Part shown: in pieces, positions 1 to 9,910 of the stretch
Numbering within the stretch: the stretch's first letter is position 1
Layout: each line of letters starts with the position of its first letter
Assembly (NCBI GenBank): GCA_009733775.1
Contig: WOGZ01000474.1
Span: forward strand, 1 to 20,123
DNA length: 20,123 bases
From: Alectoria sarmentosa
Lineage: Eukaryota > Ascomycota > Lecanoromycetes > Lecanorales > Parmeliaceae
Reading direction: 5' to 3'
The notes under the pieces: generated by a model
Database searches by the model: none
Seen by the model: only the letters and a program-made list of their open reading frames with translations
Told to the model about the DNA's origin: nothing
Position numbers and translations under genes: made by a program

Positions 1-440
1 TTTTTTGAGCATTTATTAATAATTTGCAAATAACTTTCAACATTTATTTAATGTTATCTCATAAATTTTATAAATATATATTTTTGAAATTTCTTTAAGT
101 CATGTGACCTTATAATATATTACCTCTAGGGGTCATTTATTATCATTTTTTGAAATCTTCATCTAAAAGTTTCAAAACGTTGATATTTATTTAAATATAC
201 GTTTAGCGAATTTTAAAGTTAGCTTTCGCTAGCGTAAACTCTATTTTCGAATATATAATTAATTGAAAATTATATTAAATACGTCTTTAATAAAATATTC
301 AAAAAAACTAAATGTTTAAAATTGTCGACAGGTTGTCAACAGATTTTCAACAGGTTTTGTCGATTAACTTGTTATTGACCAGAAATCTTTCGCTCGCGTT
401 GTTACTTTAAGGTACGTTTAACATTATTCATTTTGCATTC
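1..440. other. Non-coding flank, less degraded than the retroelements
   Basis: No coding frame is recognisable. The stretch has a softer base composition than its neighbours, with scattered CAACA and surviving CpA, and holds the short 11-bp array at 325-357. It resembles the flanks at 9917-10105 and 19560-20123, so I read it as DNA between element insertions rather than part of element 5. The right boundary is a judgement, placed where CpG-spared, mutation-saturated sequence begins. Confidence 0.4.
325..357 (+). repeat. Short 11-bp TCAACA-type array (3 units)
   Basis: Three consecutive 11-bp units start at 325, 336 and 347: TCGACAGGTTG, TCAACAGATTT and TCAACAGGTTT. The period and core match the arrays at 9911-10040 and 19846-20123. 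A period of 11 is not a multiple of three, so the array is not a coding repeat. Confidence 0.6.
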
Positions 441-861
441 AAATTCGATGCTTTTAAAATCGATAATTATACAATTATTAATAAAATTATTTACGAAACG
501 TGAAAATTAAAAAGATTTAAAGATTTTAAAAATTGAAAAAATATAAATTATGTGTTAAATATAAATATAATCGCGAAATTAAAAGAAAAACATTATTATT
601 ACAATAAATAAAGCGATAATTTACGCTTTATCGACGACTTTGAATTTATTATTATAAATCTTTTTATTTAAAACATCAAAATTTATGATAAATTCGAAAA
701 TCGATTTAAAAGCGATAAAAGCGATAAAGATAATAAAAATGATAAAATTAATGTGAACGATAAAGCAATGAGCGATTTTGAATTGAATAATCGTTATAAT
801 TGCGTTAACATTATCAAATTAATTCTTTTTTTTAACGAATTTGAATTTAAATTTTTTTTTT
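441..861. other. Unassigned degraded sequence, left end of element 5
   Basis: This AT-rich, CpG-spared sequence lies downstream, on the minus strand, of the gag-like region, so it should hold the nucleocapsid-protease side of element 5. I looked for a retropepsin D-S/T-G motif and for the zinc knuckle and found neither. Simple GCGATAAA-like repeats occur at 710-735. No feature can be assigned. Confidence 0.35.
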
Positions 862-1700
862 TTCAATCACGTTTTTTATGATTATCGCGATCACGATTAT
901 TACGATTATCACGATCATCGCGATCTTCGCGATTTTTTTTATTTATATCATTTTTATTTGAACGTTTATTGCGTATATCGCATTCATTAATATCATATTA
1001 ATTCTTTTTATAATGAATATAATATTTATAAATTTGAATATAAATGCGAAAGTTATTAAAATTTACGCTCGTTTAAATACGATGTTCGATAACATTTTCA
1101 ACTATAATAAAAACAAATACGAATTATTGAATATGTTTAAAAAAACCGTTAATAATAATAACGAGCGTATATATTTTCGAATACGTGAAATCGAATAAAT
1201 TGATAACGATGTTGAAAAATCGAATTATCGCATAATTCAATGTTTATTTAATTTCATAATTTTCATTATAAACGTTATAAATTTAATTATAATTCTCGCG
1301 ATATGCATTATATTAAAAACTCAAATTTTTGTAAAAAAATTAAATTTTTCAATTTTCATTAAAAAGAAAAATCGTTTAATCGAATTGATTTTTGAATTTT
1401 CGAATAACGCTCATAAAGATATTAATATATTTTTATAATTTATTTTCGTAAATAATCAAAATAAAAAATTTCAATTTAAAAATAATAAAATTAAAAATGT
1501 CAAAATTTCGAAATTTATGTTTTTCGAGCTTTTTTTAAACATTAAAAACATTAATATGATATTCGATTTTATCTCGAAAATTGTTTTCGTAACGAATTTT
1601 CATCATCGTGTAAATTTTATTATGTGTTTCGATTCAAATTAAAACGTTTATTTTAATGATAATAAATTTTATTTTAACAATTAAATGATTATTTAAAACG
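862..1700 (-). pseudogene. Degenerate copia-type gag remnant (element 5)
   Basis: On the minus strand, roughly 1195 down to 1013 reads as a gag-like helical segment containing IRSLLLLTVFLNIFNNSY. This resembles the short Leu-Pro-Tyr-Phe motif near the end of the UBN2-type Gag domain of copia elements, with Pro codons converted to Leu. It is followed after a frameshift, at about 1010-862, by a basic acidic-arginine tract rich in RD, RDD and DNRNN, which resembles a nucleocapsid tail. Stops interrupt all frames. The 61-codon plus-strand frame at 1013-1198 is a shadow of this region. The LTR terminus and primer-site candidate at 3406-3545 lie upstream in the same orientation, which supports the strand. 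Similarity is judged by eye; the true N-terminus may reach about 2250. Confidence 0.45.
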
Positions 1701-2290
1701 TTTTTTATTTTAATAACAGAGCTTTCAATAAACATAATCGTATTAATTTCGATTTAATATCATAATTTAATCAAATTTAAAAAATCTTGCATTTGATATT
1801 TTCATTTAATATAATTAATAATTTTCATAAACATTTTAATCTTTTTAAATTAATTTAAAAAGATCGAAAATTTGATTTCGAAATGTTCAAATATGATATC
1901 AAAAAAAGTTGATCTAAATTTCAAAATTTCAAAATTTAAAAGTTTTTAAAATTTGAATTTGAATTTAAATTTGAATTTTCGCTTGAATTTGTGTTTAAAG
2001 AAATGATTTATAATGAAATAAAATTTGAAAATAATGAGATTTGCGTAATAAAGTTTTTAAAAATGATTAAAATATACGATATTAAAGAAATAAAGCGCAT
2101 TTTAAAATCGAAAAGTTTTTTATTAATGATAAATTTTAATAATGATTCGAAAATTGATGGTTTCGAAATAAAAATGAAATCAACGCAGAAATTTAAAACA
2201 AAATCGTTATCGTTATCGTTATCATTATCGTTATCGTTATTATTATTCAAAAAATGTTCAAAAGTTTTTAAAATCTCGAAAATATAAAGA
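1701..2290 (-). other. Possible upstream part of element 5 gag; not secure
   Basis: Both strands have open frames here: 98 codons on plus at 1991-2287 and 80 codons on minus at 2008-2250. Neither shows a domain I recognise. The minus frame starts with an Asn/Asp run made by the hexamer tract at 2203-2248, similar to low-complexity Gag N-termini, and lies the right distance upstream of the gag remnant. Open length in RIP-like DNA is weak evidence, so I do not call a gene. Confidence 0.25.
2203..2248. repeat. Hexanucleotide microsatellite (ATCGTT)n
   Basis: About seven tandem ATCGTT units with a few A or T substitutions. On the plus strand this reads Ser-Leu, on the minus strand Asn-Asp. Similar AACGAT and AAT runs occur at 5320-5352 inside the gag tail of element 1, so the tract may be the remnant of a low-complexity Gag segment. 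Confidence 0.7.
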
Positions 2291-3405
2291 AAATCTCATT
2301 AAACTTTGAAATTGATTCGATATAATTTAAATTTTTATTTGCGAAATTTTTTTATTTCGCAATCGAAAAAATATTCGACGATATTTAAAAAAATAATAAA
2401 TTTGATAAATTTTGAAAAAAATATAAAAACATAAGAATATTGTTTTAAAAAAAAATTATTTGATTTTATAAATCGCAGCGAATTTATAAAAAATACATTA
2501 TTCGAATTATATCAATTATTTTGATAATTAAAAGGTTTTGAAAAAAGAATAATAAGGTTTCAAGATCGAAAATGAAATTAATAATCTCGTTTCGCTCGCT
2601 TAAAACGTTCGAATATAATATTATTATTATTAAATCGCTTTATAATAAAAGTTTTTTTTTTTTTTTTTTTTTGCGTTTTGATTTTGATATGTTAAATATG
2701 TGAAATAAAAAATGATTTTTTTTTAATTAATTATTAATCTTTATCTTTATTTTTAATTCTTTAATCTTTATTGCGAATATTTCATAATTAAATTATCAAA
2801 TATAATTATCATTATTAAATTTTGAATAAAATGATTTATAAAATAAAAATATATTATTTATTATTTTAACGTGTTTCACGTAAAAAAATTGATATGTTTT
2901 AAAAATTTAACGATCACGTGATCACGATCGCATAATAACTTTTGATAATTTCGACATATCACGATTATTTGCGATATGTTTCGAATCGTTTTATTTTATC
3001 TCGAATGAAAACGAGAACAATATGAATATTAACGAAAATAATCGAATATTAATAACGTTTCAACGTTTAAAAAAGCGATATTGATTTTTAAAAACGTTTA
3101 TAATTTCGAAAAAACGTTATTAATTATCAAAAGAAACGCTTTAAATGTCGTTAATTTTCAACATTATTTTTTTTACGTTTGCTTTTTTACGATCTTTATA
3201 TGCTCTCATTATAAACGAATCGTAATTATTTCAATTTAAATGATTATTTTATAACGAGCATTGTTTATATCAAAAAAATTGCGTTATATGAATATAATGA
3301 TTTTTACAATTAACATTTTCATTACGATAAACATAAAAATGTTTAAAAATAATCTCAATCATAATGAGTAATAAATAAATCATATTATAATAATATCGAT
3401 GCAAA
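2291..3405. other. Unassigned AT-rich stretch, possible leader of element 5
   Basis: No frame on either strand gives a recognisable domain. It contains homopolymer T at 2651-2671, a perfect 12-bp palindrome GATCACGTGATC at 2912-2923, and many short CpG-centred words. It lies between the primer-site candidate and the gag remnant of element 5. If contiguous, it would be an unusually long leader, or it may hide a deleted or inserted segment. Confidence 0.35.
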
Positions 3406-3418
3406 CCCGAACTCATAA
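3406..3418 (-). other. Candidate primer binding site (initiator Met half-tRNA)
   Basis: Reading the minus strand, the LTR ends TTTTGATA at 3421. After two bases comes TTATGAGTTCGGG. TTATGAG is the exact complement of the Met-tRNA anticodon loop CTCATAA. Drosophila copia is known to prime from a 5' half of initiator tRNA cut in this loop. The next bases, TTC, would need to be CCC to pair with the universal GGG of initiator tRNA, and two C-to-T changes explain that. Position and orientation fit element 5. Inference, not proven. Confidence 0.5.
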
Positions 3419-3420
3419 TT

Positions 3421-3545
3421 TATCAAAAATGAAATAAGACATTTAATTATATTGCTTTAAGAGTGTTACGAAAGAAAAAGCGATTTATATACGGGCGCAC
3501 TAATAATGTACGTGACCCGGAATTTCAACAGCATTTTAACCTCTT
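3421..3545 (-). mobile_element. LTR 3' terminus fragment (element 5)
   Basis: About 105 bp align closely with the ends of the LTRs at 15758 and 18782. Shared words include ATTGCTTTAAGAGTGTTACG, GAAAGAA, CGATTTAT and the sequence before GTGACC. The match continues after a small deletion through GGAATTTCAACA. It then stops at about 3545, so most of the LTR is missing or unrecognisable. This piece keeps more C and G than its neighbours, for example CGGGCGCAC and GACCCGG, suggesting fewer mutations. Confidence 0.75.
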
Positions 3546-4379
3546 ATTTAAAGAATGGGGGGATTGAAATTGAATTTAATCAAACGCGCGTTATTTTCAT
3601 CAATCGATTAAACGTAATTAAATAATGCCATTTCGTTATTTATGAAATTTATAACAAATGAAAAAAGATTGCAAATACGTTGCAAATTCTGCTTTACGAT
3701 TATTATTATAACATCAATTATTAAATTGTTTTTGATGAAGAATTAAATTAAAATCAATAACGATAACGAATTATTTATAACAACGAGCATCTCGTTACAA
3801 AACACGACTTTTATTATCTTAACGATCGTTATTATATCAACGATTTTAATGTTAATTATAATTGAAAAAGAACATAAAAGACCTTTGATTTCTTTTGATT
3901 CTGATTCAAAAAATTCAATCACATTCATCAATCACATTTTTCGTCGAAACAAATTCAAACGCTTTAAACATTTTCTTTTTTTTATAAATTAAGACAAATT
4001 TAAACGTCTTCGTAATTTCACGTTTTTTATATTTTTAAATATTTTTTAAAAAAAGTTTCGAGTTTAATTTAAAAGAATTCGATTAATAAAACGCATTTTC
4101 AAACGCGATTTCTCTCTTTATAATCAAATATTAGATAAAGTTTATCATTAATTTAAAACGCGCTCGAAAAGCAAAGGGCGCGATTATATATTTATTCATT
4201 TATTTAATAACATTGTAATTCTCGATATTTTTATTCGCGAATTTTTTCTCGAATTAATTAACAGCGAAAATCTTTTTAGAATTATCGTTCAATTTATTAA
4301 ATTCAATTTTTTTATTAATATTTAAACCCTTTATACTTTTAATAATATATCGAAATTATTATATTCGAAAAAATTATCG
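3546..4379. other. Unassigned stretch between elements 5 and 1
   Basis: All six frames are broken or featureless; the 62-codon minus frame at 3743-3931 has no recognisable motif. I looked for the 5' LTR of element 1, which belongs here, using words conserved in the other LTRs such as the GATCGATCGCAT box and the TGGATTTTT region, and found none. A GGGGGG run at 3556-3561 is unusually G-rich for this window. Confidence 0.4.
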
Positions 4380-4399
4380 ATATGAAAATTAATAACGAT

Positions 4400-5470
4400 T
4401 TTTCGTTTTATATTAAAAAGTTTGAAAAATTCGAATTTTTTTAAATATGATTTTGAAAAATGCGACAATTTTTTATGTTATAGCGTTTTATTAAATTTAT
4501 CAAAGTGAAATAAAATAAGATTTTCGTTATATTTATCATTTTTAAAGATATTTCATTTGACGAATTTATAATAATGATCGATATCGTCGAAAAGAAGCGA
4601 ATTAAATGAGATTTAAAATATGAATTTTATATCAATATTATTAAAAATCGTTTTAGAAATAATTTGTTTATGAATTATGAAAATGAGATTAATGCGCACG
4701 TCTTATCAAATATCATTTATAAAAATAATAAATTTAAAAACTTCGATACGTTTAATGATTTATATTATTAATTATTCAAATTAAATTTTGATTAATATAA
4801 AAATGTAATTAACTTTATCGTTCATCTCAAGAGCGTTTATAATAACATTATTAATTTATCGTTTAAATTGAAATTGAAAATCAATTTTTTTATTTTATTT
4901 TTTTATATGAATTTGAATAAAGCGAATAACGTTTATTTCATTCATTATACTTATTCAAAATCATAAATTCATAAATGATGTTAATATCGAAATAATTTAT
5001 TCATTGAAATACATTATTATTCGATTTATTCAAATTATAATTAATTTTTTTTTAAACGTTAAAAGTTTATTTTTACGTTCGTTATTTAACGCTTCTCTCA
5101 TCTTGTTATTTTAATTTCAATTTTAAAACATATTATTATTATTATTAAGTCTCAAAAGAGCGCTATGTTTGATTTTAATAATAAAATCATTTAAAAGTTT
5201 ATCAAATATTGCATTCATTATAAAAAAACATTATCATATTAAATCGAAATGCGATCAATTTTTTAATAAGAGTTGTTAAAATAATGATAATTTTGACGAT
5301 AATGATGATAAAAGAAATAACGATAATAATAATAATAATAACGATAACGATAAATTCAAAAATAAAAAGAATAACGATCGAAAGAATAATAAATTTAATA
5401 ACAAAAAGCGTCATCGCAAAAATTGAAACTTTATCGAATCTTTTAATAATTAAAAAAAAATTATAATTGT
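4400..5470 (+). pseudogene. gag: Degenerate Gag (capsid-nucleocapsid) of element 1
   Basis: Codons from 4688 to about 4950 read INAHVLSNIIYKNNKF, then a region with YKNVINFIVHLKSVYNNI and LKLKINFFILFFYMNL. This matches the pattern of a copia Gag UBN2-like capsid domain: a helical bundle with a segment on search distance and number of subunits, ending in a Leu-rich ILxxLP-like motif. A +1 shift later, 5280-5420 encodes an Asp/Asn then Lys/Arg/Asn tract such as KNKKNNDRKNNKFNNKKRHR, typical of a basic nucleocapsid tail. Stop codons and at least one frameshift inactivate it. I did not find a CCHC zinc knuckle. The 60- and 70-codon frames at 5202-5466 are shadows of this tail. Confidence 0.65.
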
Positions 5471-6077
5471 TTTCACGATTAAAATAAATAATTCATTATC
5501 TTCGCGATAAATGATGAATTATATTTATTTTTAATATTTCACGTTCAATAAAGATTGTTTTATGCAATATCGCGTTTTCGATCTTAAATTAAATAATGTT
5601 CGCTTTATTAAAGATATTGAGAGCGCTCGCATTTTCATTAATAATAATAAAATACGCATTAATATCGTTATCGATGATTAAAACAAAAATTATTTTCACG
5701 AATATTCTTTTTATTTCAAATTTATTTTTAAATTTAATTTTTTAAAGATAATTGATGCGCAATAACATTTTAATGAAATTTGTGTAAAACGATATAAAGT
5801 TTGATAATTGTGATATTATTGCTTAATTGTAGAGTAATAATCTTTATTATTTACATTTATGAGAACTTAATCAGACTTTAATTGTTTTCAAATAATCGTT
5901 AATGTTTATATTTATATTTAAACAATATGATATCAAATTCGTTATGTTTTATATCATTTTTAAACATAAAAAGCATTTTAATTCGATGAATAACGTTATT
6001 CCTTTGTTAATTTATTTCGATTTTTTTTTTCGAGTTTAAATTTCGATGTTGCATCGCGTAAAATTAATAATCAAATC
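5471..6077 (+). other. Gag-integrase linker of element 1; protease expected, not seen
   Basis: An aspartic protease normally sits here in copia polyproteins. A segment near 5590-5690 has RFIKDIESARIF and RINIVIDD in one frame, but no convincing D-S/T-G active site. The part at 5820-5890 has few CpG and more CpT and ApG than its surroundings, so it may have a different history, such as a small insertion. Confidence 0.35.
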
Positions 6078-6930
6078 CTCGATTTGTGATATGCTCGCAT
6101 AAATCATTTAAGATATTAAAACGTTCATAAATTAATTAAATTATTTAAAAATATCGATTTATTTAAAATTATCGTTAACAAAAAATTTTATGTTTTTTGC
6201 GTAATCAAAAAAACGCAAAGAGCGTCGCATAAATCTCATATTCGTTTTAAAAAAAAACTTTTGAATTTAATTTATAATGATATTTGCGATTTCATTATTT
6301 TTCGCGATTATTTTGATGATAAATATTTTATTATTTTCATTAATGATTAAAATAAGCGTTTTAAAATTAAAATCATCGAATATAAAAACGAATTTATTTT
6401 TATTTTTAAACGTTATCAAGTTAAAAATTAATATGAAAATGTTATTATTAAACGTCTTCGAATTGATTATAACGACGAATATAAAGATTTTGAATTTAAC
6501 ATTTATCATATCGATTATGACATCACATAAAAATTTATTTATTTTAAAAATTTCGAATAAAATGAGATCATCGAACGATTTGATTAAACGTTTTTTAACA
6601 TTATTAACATTATCATTAAAAATATTAACCTTAATTAAAAGTATTGATTAAAATTTATATTAATTATTAATTATTTTCATAATCGAAATTTTATATAATC
6701 GCGTAAATTTATTTTATATCAAGTTTATACGAATTGCAAACCTCGCTTGATTTATATATATTATATTAAAAAATTTGATTTTATTATTTTGCGCAAATTC
6801 GTTATTAATTAAAAAAGAAGTTAAAAGCGCGTTATTAAGAGAATATTTATCGATTATGAAAATGATCACATTTATTATATATTATTATCAAATAACAACA
6901 TTATTCGATTTTTCAAAATCGTTTGAAATT
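6078..6930 (+). pseudogene. Degenerate copia integrase of element 1, DD35E spacing kept
   Basis: Integrase cuts target DNA and joins the cDNA ends. One frame (codon start 6081) runs through the whole domain, broken only by stops. In order: the GAG-pre-integrase/zinc region YARINHLRY near 6093 (His-x-His remnant), the second zinc half near 6198 with CVIKKTQRASHKSHIRF, then YNDICDF with the first catalytic Asp at 6279. The second Asp is at 6465 in IDYNDEYKDF, and Glu at 6573 in NEIIERF. Exactly 35 residues separate the last two, the DD35E spacing. The C-terminal fold follows at 6846 with FIDYENDHIYYILL, matching the copia GYExxxxIYRIW pattern. The 124-codon plus frame at 6277-6651 and the minus frame at 6267-6509 are shadows. 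Confidence 0.88.
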
Positions 6931-7449
6931 TAAAAAAGAATAATTCTTTATTTAATTCATAATTATCAATTAAATTAATTATAAAAGGGAATTCGTCGTT
7001 TATAACGCTTTTCGTCGTTGGAAATTAATTATTTATAAACTCATTTAGTCGTTTAAATTTAAATTCTTTATAATTATAAAATTCATAAATCTTTTTGAAA
7101 TTAACGCATTAATTTTTAATTCGTCGTCGTTATTAATTCTCATTTTTTAAAACGATATATTAAATAATGCGTTATCATTTTATTTAAATCATTTTTATCT
7201 CATATCGCGCGATTTTTCGTTAAATTTTATTTAATTTTATACGATAATTATTTAAATCGTTATCATAATGAAATCGTACGAATCAAAAATTTATAAAAAA
7301 GTCATTATTAATAATCTTTATCGAAAATAATGAAAAAATGATATAAAGGAAAAAAATGATTTTTTATTGAAGAATAAAATTTAAAAGTTTATCGATTTAA
7401 TCAAATAACGTATTGCTTTTTATGATAAATGAGTTTATATCATTAAACG
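6931..7449 (+). other. Integrase-RT linker of element 1
   Basis: This region is poorly conserved in copia polyproteins. The integrase frame gives mainly stops and I/N/L/F residues. A segment KREFVVYNAFRRWKLII occurs in another frame near 6988, with no assignable domain. RT similarity becomes visible shortly after its end. Confidence 0.5.
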
Positions 7450-8300
7450 CGAAATTCGCGACGAAATTATTCATTTTAAAATTCATTGAATAATTCGTGA
7501 TTTCGAATAATGAAAAGACTTGAATTTCAATAAAATTTTCGTTTTAATAATTAAATTTATGTTTTATAAAGCGATCTTCGTCTTAATCGTTATTAAAATT
7601 TAAAATTTAAAATAAATGAATGTCAAAATCGTTTTTTTTTTATAATAACGTTGAAAAAGAAATTTATGTGAAATAACTCATTAAATATGTTTTAAAAAAA
7701 TATCTTAATAAAGTTTATAAGCTCAATAAAACTTTTTATGATTTAAAATAATCTTTTCGAATTTGATATAACATTTTTATCGAATATATGAAAAAAATCG
7801 ATCTCGTTTTTATTAATATCGATTTCAACGTCTTTATTAATTTAAACATTAATATTATTATCGCTTTTTATATAAACGATGTTTTTATTATTAATTTATT
7901 TCGATTTGAAATTTAACGAATCAAGAATATTTTTAATGTCAAATTTAAAATAAATGATTTCGATTTTTATAATTATTATTTGAATATGATAATAATTCGC
8001 GATCGTGTTAATCGAATTTTATAATTAAGATAATTCGTTTATATCGAGCGTTTTCTTCGTGTTTATGAAATATAAAACTTTAAAATAAAATTTATTTTAA
8101 TGAAGATCAATTTATAATCGATATTTATCGAAAAAAAAAATATAATTTTCAAAGAGTTTCTCTAAATTTATTAATCGATTATGAAATTCTTCATATATGT
8201 TATGCTCGATATCAAATCAAATATTGTTTTTTTTATTTTAATAATTTTTCGATACGCTTTTAATCTTATCGAGGTTTATTATATCGTTATTAAACGCATT
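7450..8300 (+). pseudogene. Degenerate copia reverse transcriptase of element 1
   Basis: RT copies element RNA into DNA inside the particle. The landmark at 7616 reads MNVKIVFF, corresponding to the copia MDVKTAFL motif with the catalytic Asp changed to Asn. At 7869 the polymerase box reads YINDV where active copia enzymes have YVDD, again one Asp changed to Asn. Then follow DFYNYYLNMIIIRDRVNRIL near 7950, the QxxYIE-type motif as RQFVYIERFL near 8030, and the thumb motif YVMLDIKSNIVF near 8200. A poly-T run after 7632 shifts the frame. D-to-N and G-to-N or D changes, together with Trp and Gln stops, are what G-to-A and C-to-T mutation produces. Confidence 0.88.
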
Positions 8301-8835
8301 TTTCGCTATTTAAAAAAAATTATCAATTAATATTTCATTTATAAAGATACGTTTCAAAAATTTATCGATTATATTGATTTCGATTAAATTGACGATTACG
8401 ATATTCGCAAATTAATTTTAAATTACGTTTTTAATTTGAAAAATAAGATTATTAATTAATTATTCAAACGATAATTTACGATCGTATTGTTTATTTATGA
8501 GATTAAATATATCGATCAAACGTAAATCGTTAAAGAAATTATTTGATTAAGAGATTTTCTAAATCAAATCCGTTTTAATAAAACATTTTAAATGATTATT
8601 ATTTATAACAATAATTAGGGCGCAATTGCGCTCGTTAAAAAATTTTAACATTATAATCGTATTAAACACATCGATATTTAACATTATTGAATACGCGATT
8701 AAATCGTTAATAATAATATTAATTTGCAATACGTGTTTATTGATAAATAAATCGTTAACGATTTTATTAAAATTCTTTATAAAAACAAATTCGAATTATT
8801 TCGCAAACTCATTGATTTCAAATCACGCTTTTAAA
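8301..8835 (+). pseudogene. Degenerate copia RNase H of element 1
   Basis: RNase H removes the RNA template. From 8391 the frame reads DYDIRKLILNYVF, matching the copia DxxTRRSTSGYVF motif, then IKYIDQT*IVKEII*LRDFL, the EAEY and WLR motifs with Glu and Trp partly lost. Next come GAIALVKKF at 8619, RIKHIDI*HY*IRD near 8661 (the copia RTKHIDIxxHxIR motif) and KFELFRKLI at the end. Order and spacing are as in intact elements. The 74-codon plus frame at 8626-8850 is out of register and is a shadow. Confidence 0.87.
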
Positions 8836-9306
8836 ATACATAAAATTTAAAACATCGTTTAAAAATAAATGGATTTTTTTTTTCTCATTTTTGTGGAAAC
8901 TTTTTCGTTTAATTGATTTTCACATTATAAATGATCGATCGAATTTATTTATAAAATTTCAAATATTAATTTTGATATGCTCTGCGAAAGAATTTCAATT
9001 TATTAATATTCAATTTAAAATTAATTTGTCGCTATTACATTTATGATTATTAAACTTATAAACATTTATTCAAAAAGCTTATATTTATATGTCTTCAAAA
9101 TTTGAAATCTGCGTCATTATCAAAAAGGTCGCTATTATCGATTTTCATTATTTGTCTTAAATTTCTTTTCAAAGTCATCATATTCATGCCTTTTAATGCC
9201 TTTTAAAATCATTATATTTATTTTCTTAAGCATTAATGTCGTTATCACCATTATTATTATTATTAATACATTAATCATAATCTATATGCATTTTATCGAT
9301 CATTAT
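8836..9306 (+). other. Long 3' non-coding tract of element 1
   Basis: From about 8910 this tract aligns with 13550-13950 (element 2) and, inverted, with 16483-16870 (element 4). Shared words include AAATTTCAAATATTAAT, TTTATAAA, ATTTATTCAAAA and the CATTATCAAAAA box. It has no open frame. A 10-bp direct repeat ATGCCTTTTA occurs near 9186 and 9196. No purine-rich tract is evident just before the LTR. Confidence 0.7.
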
Positions 9307-9481
9307 TATTAAATATTAATCTTCTGAAACGATCTTTATAAATTTTGTAGTCGATCGCATGCATATATATACAATTCGAAATATTTCGTTTAATCGGAAA
9401 ATTTACTCTCACATATATTCATCGATCATATGTTGCTCGATTTTTGATATGCATTAAATGAATTGAAAATAAAATTGTCAG

Positions 9482-9516
9482 AAAACGGAGTATGTTCAAA
9501 AGAACATAGTCGTTTT
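9482..9516. other. Compound hairpin in element 1 LTR
   Basis: TATGTTC (9491-9497) and GAACATA (9502-9508) pair perfectly across an AAAA loop. AAAACG (9482-9487) pairs with CGTTTT (9511-9516) outside a small asymmetric bulge. The other LTRs have decayed versions of the same place, for example near 14177-14200. Confidence 0.6.
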
Positions 9517-9532
9517 GAAAAAAAAAAAAAAA

Positions 9533-9559
9533 AAAATCCGATTTCCTTTTTCGGATTTT
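9533..9559. other. 9-bp-arm inverted repeat in element 1 LTR
   Basis: AAAATCCGA (9533-9541) and TCGGATTTT (9551-9559) are perfect complements with a 9-base pyrimidine-rich loop. It follows an A run at 9519-9537 and could be part of an LTR terminator or polyadenylation structure, but no function can be shown. Confidence 0.55.
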
Positions 9560-9808
9560 CATTGTTTTTATCCAATTTTGGATATCGCGAGTTTTGAATT
9601 TCGTGTTTGATATCTGAATAATTATGAGGCGTTTTCGATTACTTTTTTCGAATTTTTCGACTTTTTCGATTTTCACTCTTTTTATTCGACGTTTAAATTA
9701 TATGACATTTCGAATAAAGGGGGTAAAGAAGATGATTTAAACATTTTGATTTTTTCGAATTGCAATGCGATCATGTGAGAATGTTGAAATGTGTTAATTA
9801 TTAAACAT

Positions 9809-9842
9809 GAAAGGTTTGTCGAGGTAAGAAAGGTTTGTCGAG
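9809..9842 (+). repeat. 15-bp direct duplication
   Basis: GAAAGGTTTGTCGAG occurs at 9809-9823 and again, identically, at 9828-9842, separated by GTAA. Perfect identity in otherwise mutated DNA suggests the duplication arose after, or escaped, the mutation process. It lies near the 3' end of the element 1 LTR. Confidence 0.8.
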
Positions 9843-9910
9843 ACTTGACACATTTTGTATTTAAATGCTCTGTTGCAAACTACTCAATCAATCAAGTGTT
9901 TCATTTACTT

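Noticed and set aside
319..370. CRISPR-like or bacterial iteron array
   Set aside because: Units are contiguous 11-mers without unique spacers, and the setting is a eukaryotic retroelement cluster.
2912..2923. GATCACGTGATC as an E-box regulatory site
   Set aside because: A single palindrome in degraded DNA without a neighbouring gene; CpG-centred palindromes are frequent here.
5202..5466. Hydrophobic Ile-rich frames as small membrane proteins
   Set aside because: They are shadow translations of an Asn/Asp/Lys-coding AT repeat in the Gag tail.
6277..6651. 124-codon plus frame, the longest open stretch, resembling a membrane protein
   Set aside because: It is out of register with the integrase reading (codon start 6081), which has catalytic motifs with correct spacing. 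Hydrophobic look comes from A/T-rich codons.
9419..9676. LTR antisense frames sharing HLMHIKNR at 9419-9676 (minus) and 19368-19550 (plus)
   Set aside because: The similarity is that of the LTR DNA itself; the copies at 13951 and 15758 do not keep the frame, and no independent start or domain is seen.
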